Made by a program: the position numbers and the translations under genes. A DNA stretch of 64,000 nt, taken from positions 1 to 64,000 of the forward strand of contig JAVXHY010000012.1 of the NCBI GenBank assembly GCA_036656615.1, given 5' to 3'. Below, piece by piece: positions 42,130 to 50,520 of this stretch; position 1 is the stretch's first letter; every line of letters starts with the position of its first letter. Origin of the DNA: CAUPWF01 sp036656615. GTDB lineage: Bacteria > Bacillota > Clostridia > Lachnospirales > Lachnospiraceae. The notes under the pieces were generated by a model, which was not told where the DNA came from, did not search any database, and saw only the letters and a program-made list of their open reading frames with translations.

Positions 42130-44295
42130 CTATATCTCATACCAAATGATTTCATTGGCTTCTAAATTCTCTTCAAAACTAGTTCCATCTCCACGATAAA
42201 CTGTGGTAGACTGTGGTTCATAGGTATTATTTACCACGCAGTACTTACCATTCTCTACGTATGCATGCACTTCTACGTTAAAGTTTGTGCTAAACCACTT
42301 CAACAGACCTTCTTCATCACTAGAAGACCAAAGAATTCCACGATACAGCAGACGGCTATTCTCGAAACTATATGGCAAACCACTAATATAGACACTTCTT
42401 CCCTGTCCAAACTCATGAACGGCCAACTGAACTTCCTTATCCTTTTGTACTAAGACCTTTGTATCATCCAAGGCAAATATATTCTTCTTCCCTTCTCCGA
42501 AATCAATCTCCCCTGTACAGTCCTGTGTAATAAAATGATCATGCTCTTCCCAGTTATATTTATCTTTATTTAAGTCGAATCCCTTTTCTTCCTCTACTCC
42601 AAGCACACCTGCAAGCTGAAAGAATCTTCCCTCTCGCTGATAGGCTGTTGGTTCTCCAACACCGATAAATCCACCTCCATTGTAGACGAACCTCTTTATA
42701 GCCGTTACAACAGTCTCATCAATCCAATTATTTCCACCACTGTATGCGGTGTATGCATCTCCTACATTGATGATTACATCCAAGTTCTTCCATATGCCTT
42801 CATCCCGACGAATATCATCAAAACTAATAAATTGCACATCAAACGGAGCGCCACTTAAAGCCTCTATAATACCCGCATAGGAATAATTCTGCTTATAATA
42901 TAGTGCATGGTGAACCATATGATTTCCCCACGCTCTCATTTTTCCCCAGCAATTGAGTATTCCTACTCTCTTAACACAGTAAGGCTTGGTCCCCTTCACA
43001 TTCTCATATAACAAGCGAAATTCCTTACATACACTTTCTATATAATCAATAAATTCCGGGAATTCCAATGCCAGTTTTAAATAACCACCATATCCAATTC
43101 GATCAATTGGTTTTCTTAAAATTCCACGCCTGGCCGTAACCCAATTGATCTTTGCTTCCTTTACTGGATCCCCACCTTCATAAAAAGTATCTGGGAAGAA
43201 ATATGGGAGAAAACGTCCCTCTGTATAATTCACTCCTTCAATATCACTTATCAATCGTAGTGTAGAACCATTTCCTACACTTCCTACTACTGCATCCACA
43301 CCAATGGATTTGAATTCCTCCATAAAAGGTTCTGTCCCAATCCAATGATCTCCTAGGAACATCATGGCTTCCTTCCCATATTCGTGGGTAATCTCCACCA
43401 TTTCCTTGGCAAGCTTAGCCACTTCTCTTCTCTGAAATGCCTGGAAATCAAGAAATTCCTTGGACGGCACCCTATATGTATTGTTTAGATATCCTTGGTC
43501 AATAATATATTCTGGACGAAATGCATATCCCACTTCTTGTTCAAATTGTTCCAAAATATAGGGACTTACTGAAGCCGAATATCCATACCAATCCACATAC
43601 TTTTCTCTTGCAAGCTCATCAAAAATCAAGGTGAATTGATGAAAAAATGTAGTATAACGAATCACGTCTACATGGGCATTTTCTTCCAAATATCTGCGTA
43701 ATCGATTCATAGAATATATTTTAGTCTTTGGTTGTCTTACATCGAAAGTAATCTGCTTTTCCACATCCTTCCAACCGTTCGTCACCGCATTATACATATG
43801 CACCGGATCCCACATAATATAAGCTAGAAAGCTTACCGTATAATCATGGAACAGCTCTGCATGAGCAAGCACTACATCGCCCACATCTTCCCGATAGCTC
43901 CAGTCACTTACTGGCACTACTGCTCCTGTTGTGCGGTCAATCACCTCCCACCACTTTGTAATATCATCCCGATTATTTACGGTCAACATATCCGGATATA
44001 AATGCTCCATCAAATGAATAGATAATTGCTCTTCCACTGCCGTGTGAAAAGAGGTCATAATATACATCTGCTGCACTTCATCTAGATTGGCCTTTGCCCA
44101 TTCGTTATCTTTACGTGTTGTGTAATAGGTAGAGTATACTTTAGCATTCACATGCTTTAACTCCTCCGGATAATCCGTCCCATCGCAATCTCGAATTGCA
44201 TCCGCTCCCCATCGCTTCACAAGATCTATGGTTTCTTCTACCACGTCCACATCTGTTGGAATGGTAACTCTTCCTCTGTTTTCGTTTTGCTGCAT
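42130..44295 (-). CDS. GH112 beta-galactoside phosphorylase (galacto-/lacto-N-biose type)
   Basis: 721 residues covering the full GH112 fold. The barrel part begins RGRVTIPTDVDVVEETIDLVKRWGADAIRDCDGTDYP. Later YVDWYGYSASVSPYILEQFE and FLGDHWIGTEPFMEEFKSIGVDAVVGSVGNG fall in the active-site half, followed by a glutamine-amidotransferase-like domain (RVGILNCWGKMRAWGNHMVHHALYY). The enzyme splits beta-1,3-galactosyl-N-acetylhexosamine or galactosyl-rhamnose with phosphate, giving galactose-1-phosphate. Which acceptor is used cannot be told by eye. Cytosolic. No transporter or kinase partner lies next to it. Confidence 0.9.
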   Translation of the reverse strand: MQQNENRGRVTIPTDVDVVEETIDLVKRWGADAIRDCDGTDYPEELKHVNAKVYSTYYTTRKDNEWAKANLDEVQQMYIMTSFHTAVEEQLSIHLMEHLYPDMLTVNNRDDITKWWEVIDRTTGAVVPVSDWSYREDVGDVVLAHAELFHDYTVSFLAYIMWDPVHMYNAVTNGWKDVEKQITFDVRQPKTKIYSMNRLRRYLEENAHVDVIRYTTFFHQFTLIFDELAREKYVDWYGYSASVSPYILEQFEQEVGYAFRPEYIIDQGYLNNTYRVPSKEFLDFQAFQRREVAKLAKEMVEITHEYGKEAMMFLGDHWIGTEPFMEEFKSIGVDAVVGSVGNGSTLRLISDIEGVNYTEGRFLPYFFPDTFYEGGDPVKEAKINWVTARRGILRKPIDRIGYGGYLKLALEFPEFIDYIESVCKEFRLLYENVKGTKPYCVKRVGILNCWGKMRAWGNHMVHHALYYKQNYSYAGIIEALSGAPFDVQFISFDDIRRDEGIWKNLDVIINVGDAYTAYSGGNNWIDETVVTAIKRFVYNGGGFIGVGEPTAYQREGRFFQLAGVLGVEEEKGFDLNKDKYNWEEHDHFITQDCTGEIDFGEGKKNIFALDDTKVLVQKDKEVQLAVHEFGQGRSVYISGLPYSFENSRLLYRGILWSSSDEEGLLKWFSTNFNVEVHAYVENGKYCVVNNTYEPQSTTVYRGDGTSFEENLEANEIIWYEI

Positions 44296-44740
44296 TATTT
44301 CTTCCTCCTTATGGCAGACTTACTACACCCTCCATATCGGGTGGACATCACATATTCGCTTTAAATTATTTTATATTTTCAATCTTAGCCACTGATTTAA
44401 ATGACTTGTATTCTCATTTACACAAACAAATACTTCAAAAGATATTACAAGTATATTAGATGATGCTTTTTTTTACAAGGCTTTCTATAAAATGATCGTT
44501 GATTTTAATAAAGTGCGGTTGTTATATTAACATAGGTTCTTCTTCACCGCAAGAGTTTCTGTACATAAAAATGATACCCCACAGCTTAACAAGAAGGCGT
44601 TGGAGAAGATGAGATGCGATGCGGAAAAGTATTTTAGATAAAGTCATTGGTATTAATAAATAATAAAGCAAACATTTACATTGATTATATGCACCAAATA
44701 TGGTACAACATAAGCAATATAATAAGAAAGGAATGAAATA
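44296..44740. other. Left flank of the island, no intact gene
   Basis: About 445 AT-rich bases between the divergent GH112 and WYL genes. A short open stretch at 44531-44641 (reading HRFFFTARVSVHKND..., ending MRCDAEKYFR) has no start and may be a gene remnant. A TATAAT at 44718-44723 lies just before the WYL ribosome site, with no clear -35. Confidence 0.4.
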
Positions 44741-45724
44741 ATGGAAAGCTTTGAACCTAAAAAACTCGCATTAATACGTATATTGCAAATATTTAAAAAG
44801 CATAGTGATTATAATCATCCCCTTACTCAGTATGACATTGCAGGTTATCTGGAGAGAGACTACGGAATTACCATAGAGCGTAAAGCAATCAGCAGAAATA
44901 TTTCCTTATTGCGTGAAGCCGGAATAGCACTTGAATCAAAGCGAAGCGGTAGTTATCTTGAAGAAAGAGATTTTGAGGATTCTGAACTTCGTATGCTGAT
45001 TGATGGTATATTATGCAGCAAATATATTACTGCAAAACATTCGTCTGATTTAATAAATCGTATATGTAATTTATCGAATAAGTATTTCCGCTCTCATGTT
45101 AAAAACATTTACTCCGTGAACGATTGGGGTAAAACAGATAACCAAGCATTATTTTACAACATTGAAATTATTGATGAAGCTATAGAAAGCAAAAAACAAA
45201 TTGTGTTTGATTATAACAAATATGGATTTGACAAAAAGCTCCACAAATCCTCTTCTCATTTTGCAAGTCCATATCAACTCATTCTGCATAACCAAAGATA
45301 TTACCTCATGGCATTGAATGAGAAATGGAAAAACATCGGGTATTACCGTTTAGACCATATAACAAATATGCGGCTGTCTGAACATCATACAATAACGGAT
45401 ATTCATTCGGTCCCCAGTTATGAAAACGGCATAGATTATCAAGACTTGGCATCATCAAGACCATATATGTTCGCTGATAAAGCAGAAATTGTTGAGTTTA
45501 TTTCTGATGAATGGATGATAGATCAAATTGTTGAATGGTTTGGCTTTAATTTTCATGTTTCCAAGCTTGAAAATGATAAAATAAAAGTATCATTAAAGGT
45601 TAGTCCAGCAGCCATGGAGCATTGGGCAATGCAATACATTAATTATGTTGAGATTACAACACCTAAATTCCTGAGAGAACGGATAAAGCAAGCTCTTGAA
45701 AACGGGATTAAAAAGTACAACTAA
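44741..45724 (+). CDS. WYL domain transcriptional regulator
   Basis: 327 residues. An N-terminal winged helix-turn-helix (LTQYDIAGYLERDYGITIERKAISRNISLLREAG) precedes a WYL ligand-sensing domain (IVFDYNKYGFDKKLHKSSSHFASPYQLILHNQRYYLMALNEKWKNIGYYRLDHITNMRL) and a C-terminal WCX-type region. WYL regulators control many phage-defence operons and are thought to sense nucleotides or nucleic acid. It is the first gene of a plus-strand island, 70 bases before the DUF262 pair, so it probably regulates it. AAAGGA lies 8 bases upstream of the ATG. Confidence 0.9.
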   Translation: MESFEPKKLALIRILQIFKKHSDYNHPLTQYDIAGYLERDYGITIERKAISRNISLLREAGIALESKRSGSYLEERDFEDSELRMLIDGILCSKYITAKHSSDLINRICNLSNKYFRSHVKNIYSVNDWGKTDNQALFYNIEIIDEAIESKKQIVFDYNKYGFDKKLHKSSSHFASPYQLILHNQRYYLMALNEKWKNIGYYRLDHITNMRLSEHHTITDIHSVPSYENGIDYQDLASSRPYMFADKAEIVEFISDEWMIDQIVEWFGFNFHVSKLENDKIKVSLKVSPAAMEHWAMQYINYVEITTPKFLRERIKQALENGIKKYN

Positions 45725-45794
45725 TGGATTGACCCTGTAAAAATTTAAAGAGTAAAAACTGGTAAAAGTATTTGCATTAAGGAGAATATTGAAA

Positions 45795-47690
45795 ATGGAC
45801 TTGAAAACAAAAGCAAAATTGGACACTATTACAGTTTATGACTTGATGAATAACGATTTCTACATTCCTGATTATCAGCGGGGTTATAGATGGACACATC
45901 TTGAAGTCGGAAAACTGCTTGCCGATCTGGAAGATTTTTTTTCGTACAATTCAACTGGCAATGCATTTTATTGCATGCAGCCACTGGTGGTTTTCTTTAA
46001 TAAAGAAAAAAATGCATGGGAAGTCATAGATGGCCAACAGAGACTTACAACGCTCTATTTGATTTTAAACCAACAGCGTGAGGCATTGAAACTACTGTAT
46101 CCGAATATGGATTTATTCAAGCTTTCTTATCAAAGCAGACAGAATAGCCAGGATTATCTAACGAATATAGATGAATCCAAGAAAAATGATAACATCGATT
46201 ATTATCATATGTTTAATGCATTTCAGTATATTAAGAATTTTTTGGATAAAGAATTTGACGATGGGAAAATTGATTTTATTCAAAAAATAATCAATGTTAA
46301 GAACAAAGAGAGTTCACCGTCGGTAAAATTTATTTGGTACGATGTTACCGAGGAAATCGAATCCAGAAATATCAGTTCCGAGGATAAGTTTTCAGATTTG
46401 AATATAGGAAAAATCGGGCTCACTAATGCTGAACTCATCAAAGCTTTGTTCTTAAATCATTTAGGAAGCGACGAAAGTGAATCACTGAGAATAGCATCTG
46501 AATGGGACAACATCGAACATTCTTTACAGGATGATACATTTTGGTCATATATTTACGGAAAAGATGACGGAAGGTATGCAACACGTATTGAGTTTTTGTT
46601 TGATATCATCAAGGAAAAGCAACTAACGGAGCAGAACGACTTTTATACATTCGATAAATACACTGAAGAGATTAAGCATCGTGCGGAAGAAATACGAGCG
46701 AAAAATCCTAAAGCACCCTATCCAGAAAAGAATATTGTGAAAGAATTATGGAAAGGGGTATCAGACAAATTCTATCTCTATAAGGGGTGGTTTGAGAACA
46801 AGAAACTGTATCATATCATTGGGTATCTTAGGTATAAAAAATGTGACATTAAAAAAATAGAATCAAATTTTGTAGATCCTGATGTGGTCGATGTAAACGC
46901 TTTCTTTGAGGTATTGAAAGGCATCGCTTTAAAAGATGCAACTGATGTTGATATACGTAACCTCAATTACCATGAAAATAAAGATCATAAAAAAATTTTT
47001 GATATTTTAACATTATTTAATATTCTTTCAATTATTGAATGTGAGAAAGAAGACGTTAGATTCTCTTTTGATGAGTTTTATAGCCATTCATGGGATATTG
47101 AGCATGTAAGATCTCAAACACCAAAAGAAGTTGACGGCGAAGGACGCCAAGACTGGATAGCCTGCAATATTGAGTATTTTTCGGGTGTAAACTACAAGCA
47201 CTGCGATATTAATTCAACAGGCAAGAAAGTATATAAATATGTTGAGAATTTTGAATTATATAAAAACGATATCTCAACCGCTGCAAATAGAGATGTTGAA
47301 CTAATTACTGGTTATATAGTTGGAAATATTTGCGATGAATTGATTAGTCTATTTGAATCCAAATCAGATATTACAAAATCAAACGTATATGATGCTTTGT
47401 ACAACAAGGTGTTTAAGCAGGACGTGACGTTTAAATACGAAGACAACATAGGAAATCTTGTTCTGCTGGATCAAGGGACTAACAGAGGCTATAAAAATGC
47501 GTTCTATCCAGTAAAACGCAAGTGGATTTATCGTCGAGAGCGTGAAGGGATATATATCCTTCCGTGCACTAAAAATGTCTTTTCGAAAAATTACAGTGAC
47601 ATGATCTTTGATCTTATGAACTGGAATAATTATGACGCTGAAGCATATATGACAGAAATAGAGAGGATGGTCTGCAATGGACAAGCTTAG
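45795..47690 (+). CDS. GmrSD-type protein: DUF262 with C-terminal DUF1524 HNH nuclease
   Basis: 631 residues. The N-terminal DUF262 domain has FYIPDYQRGYRWT and the nucleotide-handling motif WEVIDGQQRLTTLYLIL. The C-terminal DUF1524 has WDIEHVRSQTPKE (the His-containing HNH strand), then GNLVLLDQGTNRGYKNAFYPVKRK, as in GmrD-type nucleases. Fused DUF262-DUF1524 proteins are modification-dependent restriction enzymes (GmrSD) or act in DNA phosphorothioate defence (SspE). It overlaps the next gene by 14 bases. ATG 45795 is 10 bases after GGAG; a TTG two codons earlier is possible. Confidence 0.9.
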   Translation: MDLKTKAKLDTITVYDLMNNDFYIPDYQRGYRWTHLEVGKLLADLEDFFSYNSTGNAFYCMQPLVVFFNKEKNAWEVIDGQQRLTTLYLILNQQREALKLLYPNMDLFKLSYQSRQNSQDYLTNIDESKKNDNIDYYHMFNAFQYIKNFLDKEFDDGKIDFIQKIINVKNKESSPSVKFIWYDVTEEIESRNISSEDKFSDLNIGKIGLTNAELIKALFLNHLGSDESESLRIASEWDNIEHSLQDDTFWSYIYGKDDGRYATRIEFLFDIIKEKQLTEQNDFYTFDKYTEEIKHRAEEIRAKNPKAPYPEKNIVKELWKGVSDKFYLYKGWFENKKLYHIIGYLRYKKCDIKKIESNFVDPDVVDVNAFFEVLKGIALKDATDVDIRNLNYHENKDHKKIFDILTLFNILSIIECEKEDVRFSFDEFYSHSWDIEHVRSQTPKEVDGEGRQDWIACNIEYFSGVNYKHCDINSTGKKVYKYVENFELYKNDISTAANRDVELITGYIVGNICDELISLFESKSDITKSNVYDALYNKVFKQDVTFKYEDNIGNLVLLDQGTNRGYKNAFYPVKRKWIYRREREGIYILPCTKNVFSKNYSDMIFDLMNWNNYDAEAYMTEIERMVCNGQA

Positions 47691-50136
47691 TTTTAAAGAA
47701 TTAATAGAGCAGTATAATGTTGTGGTTCCCATGCTCCAACGTGATTACGCATATGGTCGCATAGACGAGATTGAGAAAAGAGAAAACTTTCTCGGAAATC
47801 TAAAAGAATATTTTGATGATAGCGTTCCTCATGAATTAGACTTTATATACGGCTCTGTGGATAAGGACAAGAAGCTTAAGCTTCTTGATGGTCAGCAACG
47901 TATTACAACGCTATTTTTGCTTCATTGGTATTTATCACTTATAAAAGACGATACGGATACTCACCATTTTGCGGAATTCAAAAGCATGATGTCATTGACA
48001 AATGGTGATTCAAGGTTTGCATATAAAACGAGATTTTCATCCACGGATTTTTGTAATGCTCTCGTTGCACTGAATTTCAAGAGCGTCGATTATATAGAAA
48101 AGTATGTACAGTCAATTGAGAACCCCGATGTAATTCTTTCAAGCGTAATAAAGAAAGAAAAATGGTTCCCCCCTCATTGGAATTATGATCCTACTATTAT
48201 CAGCATGCTCAACATGCTTGATTCTATAAAGGAATTCTTCAAGCCGGAAGAATGTAAGGTGTATTATCAAAAGCTTGTTAATGATGGCCAACTGTCATTT
48301 AACTTTCTTAACCTTGACGATTTCAAATTGACTGACGAACTTTACATAAAGATGAATTCAAGAGGTCGTGCACTTACAAGATTTGAAAATTTAAAATCAA
48401 AGATTTTGAAGCTTTATGATGACGCCAGAAAAGAAGTAAAAGTGCAGTATGATGATAAGCTTCAGAAAATTAACAGTATGGTCGGTTCTGGCACATACAG
48501 TTCCATAAGAGATTATGTATCATTCATGATAGACACAAAGTGGACAGATGTTTTCTGGAACGAATGGTTAAATACGCCGGAACACGATAAAAAGCCTAAT
48601 GTTGATGATATGATGCTAAGCTTTATTGCATTAATGGCTATTTATGATCATATTCTCTATAAAATGGGCAAAAGATTATCACTTGCGAGAAAAGATGAGT
48701 TAACAAAGGAAATCAACATCCTTATGAGCGAAAAAGATAAGAATAAGGGTATAACTATCCGCTATGATAAATTGATTGATCTTTTTAAGGAAAATGAATA
48801 CGCTCTTCTTTTTAATATTATTGATTATTTCAATATTTTTAATGATAACGGAAAGCTTAAGACATATTTGCCTTCGACATTTACTCTCTTTTCCGAGAAA
48901 GAAGCTTTTAATTATCTGGCAAATGACTACAAGTATGGAATGGAATATGAAAGAAAGGCTAAGGCATTTGCATATATAAAATACCTTTCCATTAATCCGA
49001 ATCCCAATCCGAATCACTTGCAGTCATGGATGCGTTTTGTGTGTAATGTATGTTCAAACAGTTATAATCTTGCAAACTATACAGATACATTTTGCACATC
49101 AATCGCTGGTTTGAATTACCTTTATGAAGAAGATATAGTTGCTACTGCTTCAACAAAGGATTTGACCATTCTTGCCACGCTGGATTTATCTCAGATTGAA
49201 GAAGAGATGCTTAAAATGTCATTATCATCGGATGCCGATTGGAATGATGCTCTTATTTCAGCAGAAAATGAGCTTGCATATTTCGAAGGGCATCTTAGAT
49301 ATCCACTTGTTGAGTGTTGTGATGTCAAGGCGAGCGATTTTTCAAATACAGCGAAGCGAGTCGCATTCGAGAAATATGTAAGCAAAATAGCAGCGATTTT
49401 TCCAGATGCAAACGGCTGTTGTTGCGAAAATGAACTGATAAGAGCTATGCTTTCAAAAGGCAATTATCTTATGTTCTTCAGCAGTAACAATACACTTTTG
49501 AAAAATGCAGACAGAGATAATAGCTGGAGACGATTTCTCAAAGAAAGACCAGACGGTAATAATGCTTATCATCCTTTTGGAGCTGTTAGCTGCGATAAAA
49601 GAGATTATTTCAAGGCCGTTATTGATGACCCAGCATTTAATAATTCAAATGTACCAGATAGCTTGATTTTTATTGCCAACTCAAGAGCTGAGGATGTACC
49701 TATGTGGCGTAAACTCATCATTGATTGCCCATACATCCTTAAAAACACAGATGTTATTGCACTCGGAAAAGACCGGTTTATTCGTTGGAATAACGATACA
49801 ACCGAGTATTCACATAAGAAAGATTCTGAAGATAACTACGAAATTGATCTGATTCCTGGATCAGCGATTACAGGATATCACGCAGAACTGTTCTCGTTAG
49901 TAAAATATTATGAACTGAAAGAAAAACCGCTTAGTGCTCTTGGAATAGCAAATTATCACAAAGCTAAGACCAATATTGAGCAACCATATCTCTTCTTCGG
50001 AAGTGGCGAGAATCCTATTGTAAAAGTATTCTATCAAGATAATAACTGCTTCAGGATTATTCTTGCGGATGGAACAGAAAAATGTGATATAGCGTATGCA
50101 GATGTTGAAACCGAATTGCTTAAAATAATGCCATAA
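47677..50136 (+). CDS. Large DUF262 protein without DUF1524
   Basis: 819 residues. The N-terminal DUF262 domain is complete (VVPMLQRDYAYGR; LKLLDGQQRITTLFLLHWYLSL), followed by a helical middle part (LYIKMNSRGRALTRFENLKSKIL, a second DUF262 hallmark). The C-terminal half is unfamiliar: no HNH pattern is visible. It contains a Cys-rich spot (NGCCCENELI) and a W-R-FLKER region (about 610-640), then beta-rich sequence to the end. Translation is coupled to the upstream DUF262-DUF1524 gene by a 14-base overlap, so the two probably form a complex. Confidence 0.8.
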   Translation: MDKLSFKELIEQYNVVVPMLQRDYAYGRIDEIEKRENFLGNLKEYFDDSVPHELDFIYGSVDKDKKLKLLDGQQRITTLFLLHWYLSLIKDDTDTHHFAEFKSMMSLTNGDSRFAYKTRFSSTDFCNALVALNFKSVDYIEKYVQSIENPDVILSSVIKKEKWFPPHWNYDPTIISMLNMLDSIKEFFKPEECKVYYQKLVNDGQLSFNFLNLDDFKLTDELYIKMNSRGRALTRFENLKSKILKLYDDARKEVKVQYDDKLQKINSMVGSGTYSSIRDYVSFMIDTKWTDVFWNEWLNTPEHDKKPNVDDMMLSFIALMAIYDHILYKMGKRLSLARKDELTKEINILMSEKDKNKGITIRYDKLIDLFKENEYALLFNIIDYFNIFNDNGKLKTYLPSTFTLFSEKEAFNYLANDYKYGMEYERKAKAFAYIKYLSINPNPNPNHLQSWMRFVCNVCSNSYNLANYTDTFCTSIAGLNYLYEEDIVATASTKDLTILATLDLSQIEEEMLKMSLSSDADWNDALISAENELAYFEGHLRYPLVECCDVKASDFSNTAKRVAFEKYVSKIAAIFPDANGCCCENELIRAMLSKGNYLMFFSSNNTLLKNADRDNSWRRFLKERPDGNNAYHPFGAVSCDKRDYFKAVIDDPAFNNSNVPDSLIFIANSRAEDVPMWRKLIIDCPYILKNTDVIALGKDRFIRWNNDTTEYSHKKDSEDNYEIDLIPGSAITGYHAELFSLVKYYELKEKPLSALGIANYHKAKTNIEQPYLFFGSGENPIVKVFYQDNNCFRIILADGTEKCDIAYADVETELLKIMP

Positions 50137-50202
50137 GATGACCACTATCACTACAAAAAGTGTGCTGGACATTTATTTAATTAACAATTTAATATTTTGA
50201 TG

Positions 50203-50230
50203 TGGGGAGCTGATTTATTTCAGCTCCCCA
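50203..50230 (+). terminator. Terminator after the DUF262 pair
   Basis: A perfect 11-base stem TGGGGAGCTGA / TCAGCTCCCCA with a 6-base loop, then TTTAT. It separates the WYL/DUF262 transcript from the AAA protease gene. The rest of 50231-50520 has no intact gene. Confidence 0.8.
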
Positions 50231-50389
50231 TTTATATCATTGCATGCAGGCATATCAAATACAATTTCAAAAAATGTGGCTTGCTTTGTTATTCCGATGC
50301 ATTTGGTTTTGGTATGATATTTCAACTTTACCGCCACTGGCAATAATGTTCTCATATAATACAGACTCAAAACAGGAGTGACACTTTTG

Positions 50390-50520
50390 GTGCATTACTT
50401 TTGATATTATACATACAGGATAAAGAATTGGAGGATAACAAAATATTTTTCTACAGTATTGATGCAGTCGTTAAAAACTCGGAGTAACTGCCGCAAGCAA
50501 GAGACCAAAACACGAGCATA
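50390..50520 (+). pseudogene. Possible remnant upstream of the AAA protease gene
   Basis: In the same frame as the protease gene, an open stretch ends ...KELEDNKIFFYSIDAVVKNSE and a TAA, then continues without a stop into the protease reading frame (LPQARDQNTSIM...). The 19 bases AAAAACTCGGAGTAACTGC here recur inside the protease gene near 50730. This suggests a decayed or rearranged 5' end. Low confidence. Confidence 0.3.
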
